Source: Virgibacillus siamensis (GTDB taxonomy: Bacteria; Bacillota; Bacilli; Bacillales; Amphibacillaceae). From it: a DNA stretch of 64,000 nucleotides. The number at the start of each line of letters is the position of its first letter. Positions within the stretch are counted from its first letter, which is position 1. Below, piece by piece: positions 57,773-64,000 of this stretch. The DNA lies in the NCBI RefSeq assembly GCF_900162695.1, contig NZ_FUIH01000006.1, positions 1-64,000 on the forward strand, read 5' to 3'. Below the pieces are notes generated by a model that worked only from the letters and a program-made list of their open reading frames with translations, was not told the DNA's origin and made no database searches. The translations under genes were made by a program, and so were the position numbers.

Positions 57773-59866
57773 TTACTTTTTCTCTTTTTCGAACAGTACA
57801 AGCAGTCCTGGCAGCAGTACTCCTCTTATCAGGAAAGTATCCAGCAGAATACCCACTGCTACGATAAAGCCGAAAACAAACAGCAGTTCAATTGGCTGCG
57901 TCATCAGTACGCTGAATGTTGCTGCAAGAATGATACCTGCCGATGAAATGACACCGCCTGTATTGGCTACGGCAATTTGAACAGCGTCCTTAACCGAATG
58001 TTTCTTCTTTTCCTCCATGAATCTGGAAATTAAAATAATGTTGTAATCAATTCCCAATGCAACAAGAAATACAAAGGAATAGAGCGGTACCCTATTGCTG
58101 ATTGTATCAATGCTAAAGAGAAGGTCAGTCAGAAATGTCCCTAATCCGAGCGCTGCTACAAATGAAATGAGAATTGTTCCCATCATGTACAGCGGCATTT
58201 TGATTGATTTTGTCAAAAAAATGAGCATGCCGAAAATTAAAATAGTCTCAAGTATGACGATAACGATCAGGTCACGGTTATTGACAGAACGGTCATCAAC
58301 TGATTTTGCTGTTTCCCCCGCGAAGTACAGTTTCCCCTGCAGGCTGCTGTTGTGCAAAATGTCATCAGCGTCATCAATGATTTTTTCGAGAGCATTCATT
58401 GTTTCAATCGAATATGGATTCGAGGCAAACGTCATACTGTAGGAAATGACCTTCTGATTATCTGTCATATTCTCCAGACGTACATTACTGACATGTGACT
58501 GATCGGACAGGTGATCTTTCAGTAAAGCACGCTCATCTTTGCCTACTGCTTCATCAGACTCCAAAAGGACAGTTGTTGGTGCCAAATCACCGGCATCAAA
58601 CTTTTCCTCAAGGATTTCATACCCCTGTCTGGAAGGCATATCTTCCGGAAAAGATTTCATTGTGTTGAATTCATATTGCAGATTGAACAGGTTGGACGCT
58701 GATAACAGAAGAAAGGCTCCAATAATGACTACGGACAGGACAGGTTTACCAGTCACAAACCGGCCAACTTTGCTCCATAATGAACTTTTCTGAACAGTTT
58801 CATCCCCAACGCGCGGTACTTTCGGCCAGAATGATTTTCGGCCGAACAGCGTGAACAGTGCTGGTACCAGTGTTAAGGATGCGAGCAGTACGACAACGAT
58901 GGTCGTGCTGAAAATTGGAGCAAAGTTCCTGTAATCTCCAAATTCCGCAAAAAACAGTACAAGCATTGCCGCAAGAACCGTGCCACCCGAATACAGTAGC
59001 GGAATGCCGGTTCCGTGCATTGCCAGTTTCATGGATTCATATTTATTTTCGTGTTGTTTCAGTTCCTCTCTGTAACGCGAGAAAACGAACAAGGAATAAT
59101 CAATCACTGCTGCAAATAACAGGATTGTCATAATGGACAGGGATTGCTGGCTGAGAACAAGACCAGCTTTTCCCATCAGTCCGAGTACCTGGTTGACCAC
59201 TTCATACACAAATGCCGCTGCAAGCAACGGAATCAGTGCGAGGAAGGGTGACCGGTAGATGACAACCAATAATACAAGAATGATTCCAACAGTTGAAAGG
59301 AGCAGTACAATATCCGCTTGTGAAAATAAGTCCAGTGTATCTGCGCTGATTGCTGCAGGACCGGTTATGGTTAAGGTGAGGTTATCATGATCATCAGCAA
59401 TGGCGTAAATATCTTCAAGAGCTGTTTTTATTTCTTCCGTCTCCAGTGATGAATTAAATGTCAACGGTATTAGTGCGGTTGTTTTATCTTCGGAATAGAA
59501 TTGCTTTAATGCTTGTGGAGGCAATTTACCGAACAGCACTATGTTCTTTACGCCATGAATATCTTCCTGTTGTACTGTTTGTAGAAAATCTGAAACGGCG
59601 GATTGTTTGATTTTTCCCTTCTCTGCCTGAAAAACAAGTATTGCCGGTAATCCGTCATTGTTATCAAAATACGTATCCACTTTCTTCTGGCTTATGACGG
59701 ACTGTGCATCATCCGGCAAAGATTGCAGGCTGGAAACTTCATAGTCTTTTGCACCGGGAGCAAAAACCGCCAAAAGCAATGTTCCAATCAGCCAGATGGA
59801 AAGTGTTATCCAAGTACCTTTTTTGGTTGTTATGCGATCGGTTAAAGATTGTAACAAACGTCTCAT
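57773..59866 (-). CDS. MMPL/RND-family transporter
   Basis: 697 residues in two halves. Each has a transmembrane helix, an extracytoplasmic domain of about 130-150 residues and a five-helix bundle. Conserved blocks VIDYSLFVFSRYREELK in the first half and LGIDYNIILISRFMEEKKK in the second are the Asp-Tyr motifs of MMPL proton-driven pumps (Bacillus YdfJ type). ATG at 59866 follows GGGAGATG. Behind a TetR gene and a pair of palindromes, it is probably a repressed exporter of hydrophobic compounds or lipids. Confidence 0.88.
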   Translation of the reverse strand: MRRLLQSLTDRITTKKGTWITLSIWLIGTLLLAVFAPGAKDYEVSSLQSLPDDAQSVISQKKVDTYFDNNDGLPAILVFQAEKGKIKQSAVSDFLQTVQQEDIHGVKNIVLFGKLPPQALKQFYSEDKTTALIPLTFNSSLETEEIKTALEDIYAIADDHDNLTLTITGPAAISADTLDLFSQADIVLLLSTVGIILVLLVVIYRSPFLALIPLLAAAFVYEVVNQVLGLMGKAGLVLSQQSLSIMTILLFAAVIDYSLFVFSRYREELKQHENKYESMKLAMHGTGIPLLYSGGTVLAAMLVLFFAEFGDYRNFAPIFSTTIVVVLLASLTLVPALFTLFGRKSFWPKVPRVGDETVQKSSLWSKVGRFVTGKPVLSVVIIGAFLLLSASNLFNLQYEFNTMKSFPEDMPSRQGYEILEEKFDAGDLAPTTVLLESDEAVGKDERALLKDHLSDQSHVSNVRLENMTDNQKVISYSMTFASNPYSIETMNALEKIIDDADDILHNSSLQGKLYFAGETAKSVDDRSVNNRDLIVIVILETILIFGMLIFLTKSIKMPLYMMGTILISFVAALGLGTFLTDLLFSIDTISNRVPLYSFVFLVALGIDYNIILISRFMEEKKKHSVKDAVQIAVANTGGVISSAGIILAATFSVLMTQPIELLFVFGFIVAVGILLDTFLIRGVLLPGLLVLFEKEKK

Positions 59867-59896
59867 TCATTCATCTCCCTTTTAAATCAGTTAAAG

Positions 59897-59944
59897 TTAC
59901 ACGTGTGTCACTTTAAGTATTTATGAAAGTAACACATGTGTCAA
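59897..59944 (-). promoter_or_regulatory. Promoter of the MMPL gene with paired TetR-type operators
   Basis: Minus-strand TTGACA (59944-59939), 17 bp, AATACT (59921-59916). Two related palindromes, TTACACGTGTGTCA (59897-59910) and TAACACATGTGTCA (59930-59943), lie with centres 33 bp apart; one covers the -35, the other the start region. The TetR gene ends 2 bp away. Confidence 0.7.
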
Positions 59945-60520
59945 TTATAATTTTGTGAACATTCCATGACGTAAAATTTCAGTTACCTGGTCAATCCATT
60001 CCCCTCGGGAGATGCCGGAATGATTGGGGACCTCCACCAATTGAAAAATAAATACTAAAATCAGGTCATCGCTGATTTGCGGTTTTAATATGTTTTCCTT
60101 CCGTCCCTTATTAAGAAATGTCTGTAATTGTGCATACAGCTTATGATGCATTTCATCAAGACGGTTTTTACTTTTGTCGGTATATTGATTTGTTTGTGCA
60201 GGTATATGATGGGATGCTCTTAAAATTTGATGAATTTTACTATGCTTATACAAGACCTCAATCAGGAAATCAAATTGCCCCTTGAAGCTGGAGTACGTTT
60301 CCATTCCCTTTAAATCCTCCATGAAATGATGCATATGAAACAGCATATAGTCTATGACCAGTTCATCTTTATTTTTATAATATTTATAGATGGCTCCTCT
60401 GGATATATGCAGCTTTTCAGCAAGAAGGCTGAATGTAAATCCTTCATAACCAAAATCAAGCAGGATATCCCTGGCAGCCTGGAATAGATCATCTTTGGTA
60501 AATTTTCGTTCGCGTGCCAT
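59945..60520 (-). CDS. TetR/AcrR family regulator
   Basis: 191 residues. DNA-binding domain at about 8-54: KDDLFQAARDILLDFGYEGFTFSLLAEKLHISRGAIYKYYKNKDELV. The rest is the helical ligand domain with two His-rich stretches (HMHHFMED and RASHHIPAQTNQY). ATG at 60520 follows a GTGAG site. It lies directly upstream of the MMPL gene on the same strand and is divergent from the P450 gene, so it may control either; the paired palindromes point to the pump. Confidence 0.85.
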   Translation of the reverse strand: MARERKFTKDDLFQAARDILLDFGYEGFTFSLLAEKLHISRGAIYKYYKNKDELVIDYMLFHMHHFMEDLKGMETYSSFKGQFDFLIEVLYKHSKIHQILRASHHIPAQTNQYTDKSKNRLDEMHHKLYAQLQTFLNKGRKENILKPQISDDLILVFIFQLVEVPNHSGISRGEWIDQVTEILRHGMFTKL

Positions 60521-60630
60521 ATGCTCACCTCATGTTAATTATATCTGAAAAATATTTGGAAACAAACAAGGAATAATTCCCCTGTATTTAGGAAAAAGAA
60601 TACTAACATGTTTTATGGAGGAGACGCTTT

Positions 60631-61875
60631 ATGACCATACCATATGAACCGGGACTGGATCATACCCTGGATCTTTTAAAAGAAGGTTATACGTATATTC
60701 CCAACCGGCGCAGACGTTTTCATTCAGATATTTTCCAGACCCGTCTGCTGGGGCAGAAGGTGGTTTGTATCGGCGGCAAAGAGGCAGCAAAGGTTTTCTA
60801 TGACAATGAAAAATTCCGGCGAAAGGGTGCTGCACCACGCCGGATTCAGCAATCACTGTTCGGAAAAAACGGTGTTCAGACGATGGATGGTGAGAAGCAC
60901 ACACACCGAAAGGCATTATTTATGGACTTGATGACTCCGGAACATATTAAGGAGCTGAAAGAAATTATCGCGAAACAATGGAACATCGGGCTGAATGACT
61001 GGGTTGACCGGGATCAAATCAGGCTGTTTGATGAGGCGCGGAAAATAATGTGCCGGGCTGCGTGTAACTGGGCGGGAGTGCCATTATGGGCAAAGGAACT
61101 TGATCTGCGAACAGCTGATCTTTCCGCAATGATTGATGCATTTGGAGCGGTTGGACTCAGACATTGGAAGGGAAGGGTTGCCCGAAACCGGACAGAAGGA
61201 TGGATCCGGAAAATAATTTGGCAGGTTCGGGGCGGCAGGCTGCATCCCAATGAGCATACAGCATTGTATAAGATGGCATGGCATCGAAACCTGGATGGAA
61301 GTCTTATGAGCACACAAATGGCGGCTGTCGAGCTAATTAATATTTTACGTCCAATCGTTGCAATCGCCAGATATGTGACATTTGGTGCATTGGCAATGCA
61401 TCGGTTCCCGGAACAAACGGCGAAATTACAGAAAAATGATGATTCCTACAACCAATACTTTGTGCAGGAAGTTCGCAGATATTATCCGTTTGGTCCATTT
61501 TTGGGTGCACGGGTGCGGAACAATTTTGAGTGGAATGGACATGCATTTACAAAGGGGACGCTGGTATTGCTGGATATTTATGGAACCAACCATGACCAGG
61601 AACTTTGGAATAATCCATACTCATTCTCACCGGAGCGTTTTGCGGAATGGGACGGAAATCTGTTTGATTTTATTCCTCAGGGTGGCGGTAATTATAATTT
61701 CGGTCATCGGTGTGCAGGTGAATGGATAACGGTGGAAGTGATGAAAGTGAGTCTTCATTTTCTGGCGAGTCATATGTCATATAAAATACCTGAACAAAAT
61801 CTGAACTTCAATCTTGTCCGAATGCCGCCGATTCCAAAAAGCAGGGTTGTTTTAACGAATGTGCAGGAAAAATAA
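60631..61875 (+). CDS. cypC: Cytochrome P450 CYP152 fatty-acid peroxygenase
   Basis: 414 residues, similar to B. subtilis CypC (P450 BSbeta, 417). Heme ligand Cys361 in YNFGHRCAGEWITVEVMK; the family's INILRPIVAIARYVTFG in place of the usual I-helix acid-alcohol pair provides the Arg-Pro that binds the substrate carboxylate; ExxR-type helix QEVRRYYPFGPF. CYP152 enzymes use H2O2 to hydroxylate fatty acids at the alpha or beta carbon without a redox partner. TGGAGGAG precedes the ATG. It is divergent from the TetR gene. Confidence 0.93.
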   Translation: MTIPYEPGLDHTLDLLKEGYTYIPNRRRRFHSDIFQTRLLGQKVVCIGGKEAAKVFYDNEKFRRKGAAPRRIQQSLFGKNGVQTMDGEKHTHRKALFMDLMTPEHIKELKEIIAKQWNIGLNDWVDRDQIRLFDEARKIMCRAACNWAGVPLWAKELDLRTADLSAMIDAFGAVGLRHWKGRVARNRTEGWIRKIIWQVRGGRLHPNEHTALYKMAWHRNLDGSLMSTQMAAVELINILRPIVAIARYVTFGALAMHRFPEQTAKLQKNDDSYNQYFVQEVRRYYPFGPFLGARVRNNFEWNGHAFTKGTLVLLDIYGTNHDQELWNNPYSFSPERFAEWDGNLFDFIPQGGGNYNFGHRCAGEWITVEVMKVSLHFLASHMSYKIPEQNLNFNLVRMPPIPKSRVVLTNVQEK

Positions 61876-61956
61876 TCGATTTCTCCCCAATTTGTTACTA
61901 GGACAATCACCTATTGAATAGGATGGTATGTAGAAATGCAAATTGGAGGAGAAAAA

Positions 61957-63366
61957 ATGGAAATTTATGTAGTGAAAAGCGGTGATACACTTTGGCTTAT
62001 TGCACAGAAGTTCGGTACAGATATAAGCCAAATCTCTCTTGCCAATGAATTGGATAATCCGAATCAGCTAGTCATCGGCCAGTCCCTTGTCATTCCAGAA
62101 CCAGGACGGGAGTATGTTGTTCAAAATGGTGACACGCTGGCGCGGATCGCTGCCATGTTTGATGTATCAATTACAGAGCTTGCACAAGCAAATAATATCA
62201 GTTCAGGGATTATCTATATCGGTGAAGTACTGGAACTTCCTTATTTTACACATACAGTTAATCCCGGAGAGACGGTTTGGTCAATTTCCCGGCGATATGG
62301 TGTTTCCGTTGATTCCATACTTCAGGCAAATGATATGGCGGAACCCGGACTGATTTATCCCGGTCAAAACCTGCGAATTCCTGCTCCGGAAAGACCGGTT
62401 ACGGAAGTGAATGCGTATACGACACGGTTTGATGACCGCAGCAGACGAAGTGTTTTGGCATTGGGCAGAAATTTCACCTATTTGGCCCCATTTTCATACC
62501 ACGTGAATGCTGATGGTTCACTTGAAGAGATTCAGGAAACTCCAGTGCTGGATGCGGCCCATCAAACGAATACAGCGCCATTACTAGTTGTAACGAATTT
62601 CACCGAAGAAGAAGGGTTCAGTTCTGATTTGGCAGCGTCCGTTCTCCGGAATCCCGATATCCAGGAGACATTGATCGATAATCTGCTGGCAATTATGCAG
62701 GAAAAGGGCTATGCTGGTGTTAATTTTGACTTTGAGTATGTATATCCGGAAGACAGGGAGAATTATAATAACTTTTTACGACGCGTTGTGGAACGGCTGC
62801 ATCCGGAATTTCTGGTTTCCACTGCACTAGCACCAAAGGAAAGTGCCGAACAATCAGGGTTGCTTTATGAGGCACATGATTATCAGACACAAGGGGAAAT
62901 AGTTGATTTTATTGTGTCGATGACATATGAGTGGGGATGGGCCGGCGGAAGACCTTGGGCAATCGCACCAATTAATGAGGTCCGGGATGTGCTTGACTTC
63001 GTGGTATCGGTCGTCCCAAGTGAAAAAGTTATGATGGGGGTTCCACTCTACGGCCGGGACTGGAAAATTCCATGGGTGGAGGGAACAACAGCACGTACCG
63101 TCAGTCCTCAGGATGCAGTACAACTTGCGGTGCAGCATGGCGTGCCGATTGAATATAATGAAACGTATCAGGCACCGTTTTTTCACTATACGGATGAAAC
63201 CGGGCAGCGCCATGAGGTATGGTTTGAAGATGCCCGCAGCATGCAAGCAAAATATGATCTCATAAAGGAATACAATTTGCGGGGACCGAGTTATTGGGTG
63301 CTTGGCAATGCATTTCCGCAAAACTGGGCGGTACTGCAGGACAATTTTACAGTCAGGAAATTATGA
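61957..63366 (+). CDS. LysM-GH18 spore cortex hydrolase (SleL/YaaH-like)
   Basis: 469 residues without a signal peptide, as in SleL. Three LysM modules occupy about 2-46 (YVVKSGDTLWLIAQKFG), 50-95 (YVVQNGDTLARIAAMF) and 98-146 (HTVNPGETVWSISRRYG). The GH18 barrel follows, with YAGVNFDFEYVYPED near residues 255-269; Glu in FDFEY is the catalytic acid. GVPLYGRDWKIPW and SYWVLGNAFPQN are conserved SleL blocks. It degrades cortex fragments as an N-acetylglucosaminidase during germination. Start at 61957 after TTGGAGGAG. Known homologues usually have two LysM modules, so the third is unusual. Confidence 0.87.
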   Translation: MEIYVVKSGDTLWLIAQKFGTDISQISLANELDNPNQLVIGQSLVIPEPGREYVVQNGDTLARIAAMFDVSITELAQANNISSGIIYIGEVLELPYFTHTVNPGETVWSISRRYGVSVDSILQANDMAEPGLIYPGQNLRIPAPERPVTEVNAYTTRFDDRSRRSVLALGRNFTYLAPFSYHVNADGSLEEIQETPVLDAAHQTNTAPLLVVTNFTEEEGFSSDLAASVLRNPDIQETLIDNLLAIMQEKGYAGVNFDFEYVYPEDRENYNNFLRRVVERLHPEFLVSTALAPKESAEQSGLLYEAHDYQTQGEIVDFIVSMTYEWGWAGGRPWAIAPINEVRDVLDFVVSVVPSEKVMMGVPLYGRDWKIPWVEGTTARTVSPQDAVQLAVQHGVPIEYNETYQAPFFHYTDETGQRHEVWFEDARSMQAKYDLIKEYNLRGPSYWVLGNAFPQNWAVLQDNFTVRKL

Positions 63367-63526
63367 TGATGTCGAAGCAGCTCTAATAAGTATTGGAGGT
63401 GTTTTTCTTGTGGTAGGTATCCCAAGGTTTGCAGCCAGGTCCCAGAAAAGTTTTTCATGATCTTGCAGGACTATTTCGAAAAATGTTGAATAAAAAACAT
63501 ACGAAATAGATGTGGAGGTCATTTCA

Positions 63527-63901
63527 ATGAAAAGCCCAATTAAAAACAAAGTAACGACTGTATTTATTCCGGTAAGAGACATTGAAAAGTCTAAGGAGTG
63601 GTACTCCAGGATGCTCGGCATTGAGGACGGTGAGGTGATGTTTAATCACCTTTTCATCGCAAAAATGGAAGGCACGGGAATGATTTTGGATCAGATGCCA
63701 ATGTGGCGCGACGAGCATGGAAACATCTCCCCTCTGAATGTGCCAGCTATCCAATTGGCAACCGATGATGTAAATGCTTCTTATCAGTTTATGCGTGATA
63801 ATGATGTGGAAGTCGTCACCGAAGTAATGGATAATCACTGGTTTGTGTTTAAAGATCCGGATGGCAACATGTTGATGGTTTGTCAGGATCACCCGGAATA
63901 G
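63527..63901 (+). CDS. VOC/glyoxalase superfamily protein
   Basis: 124 residues, one VOC unit: VTTVFIPVRDIEKSKEWYSRMLG at 9-31, NHLFIAKMEGTGMILDQMP, AIQLATDDVNASYQFMRDNDVEVV and the terminal NHWFVFKDPDGNMLMVCQ. The typical first-strand His/Glu ligand is replaced (VFIPVRD), so metal binding is doubtful. GGAGGT precedes the ATG at 63527. The 160 bp upstream contain no gene. The last 99 bp of the window hold nothing I can identify. Confidence 0.82.
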   Translation: MKSPIKNKVTTVFIPVRDIEKSKEWYSRMLGIEDGEVMFNHLFIAKMEGTGMILDQMPMWRDEHGNISPLNVPAIQLATDDVNASYQFMRDNDVEVVTEVMDNHWFVFKDPDGNMLMVCQDHPE

Positions 63902-64000
63902 GAAATATATCCGCCGAAATTCCGTCTAAATGAAAAGCCCAAATAGTTACCTGAAATCAAATGGTCTCTTCAATGGTTTTCCGGAAAAGTCTGATGAATT

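Noticed and set aside
60521..60630. Operator for the TetR protein in the P450 promoter
   Set aside because: AACATGTT near 60603 is only partly similar to the TAACACATGTGTCA palindromes; too weak to claim.

Overview
The window looks like the chromosome of an endospore-forming, low-GC Gram-positive bacterium of the family Bacillaceae, probably a salt-adapted relative of Virgibacillus, Lentibacillus or Oceanobacillus. The genus is inferred. The family follows from the sequence: SigW/RsiW, CdaA-CdaR-GlmM, a glmS ribozyme, an S-box, a Mn riboswitch upstream of a TerC gene, CotX and SpoVAF-like spore proteins, a SleL-like cortex hydrolase, a Spo0E-like phosphatase, bacilliredoxin YtxJ and a class IV (PhaR/PhaC) polyester synthase.

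Left end (1-2.2 kb): decayed mobile DNA. There is an IS-associated zinc-ribbon gene cut by the window edge, an IS110 transposase with its middle deleted, and a TasA/CalY-type gene with a damaged 5' end and a frameshift. From 2.2 to 6.6 kb: an S-box controlled flavin reductase/monooxygenase pair, a YwaF-like membrane protein, and six tRNA genes (Glu, Val, Thr, Tyr, Gln, Lys) behind a strong promoter. From 6.6 to 12.3 kb: a four-gene mevalonate operon (HMG-CoA reductase, mevalonate kinase, diphosphomevalonate decarboxylase, phosphomevalonate kinase), arginase and a Spo0E-like gene. From 12.4 to 24.4 kb: envelope and cell-wall housekeeping (sigW-rsiW from an autoregulatory SigW promoter, then cdaA-cdaR-glmM), a complete heme-stress locus (hssRS-hrtBA with an HssR-type direct repeat), a uracil-DNA glycosylase-like gene, and glmS behind its ribozyme. 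GlmM and GlmS are two steps of the same UDP-GlcNAc route.

From 24.5 to 37 kb: mostly accessory genes. These are a GNAT enzyme, a toxin-antitoxin pair in which both genes are frameshifted, a polysaccharide deacetylase, a YeeE/TusA-type sulfur import pair, two overlapping small genes, a SpoVAF-like germination protein, quinone/thiol-stress genes (mhqO and an NADPH:FMN reductase), bacilliredoxin and a secreted nucleotidase with a FIMAH tail. From 37 to 44.4 kb: a pseudouridine synthase, PdxK, an endonuclease III-like protein, a TetR/ABC-2 exporter operon with a paired operator, a phased 21-bp repeat array beside a 32-bp perfect palindrome, and terC under a yybP-ykoY riboswitch. From 44.4 to 51.3 kb: a DUF3891 gene, an acetolactate-synthase-like/aldehyde dehydrogenase operon, and the second half of the quinone-stress regulon (catE-like dioxygenase, mhqD, mhqR). 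From 51.3 to 64 kb: spore-coat genes with SigK-type promoters, the phaB-phaR-phaC operon, CvfC/YpgR, a TetR-MMPL pump operon, a CYP152 fatty-acid hydroxylase, a LysM-GH18 spore hydrolase and a small VOC protein.

The most coherent regulatory story is a dispersed quinone/aldehyde detoxification regulon. The same 18-bp MhqR-type palindrome sits at the start sites of mhqO and mhqR, a close variant precedes the FMN reductase, and TACT-N7-AGTA (YodB-type) boxes lie at the reductase and catE promoters. The least explained structure is the array of seven ATCAACC heptamers spaced 20-21 bp apart at 43.14-43.28 kb.
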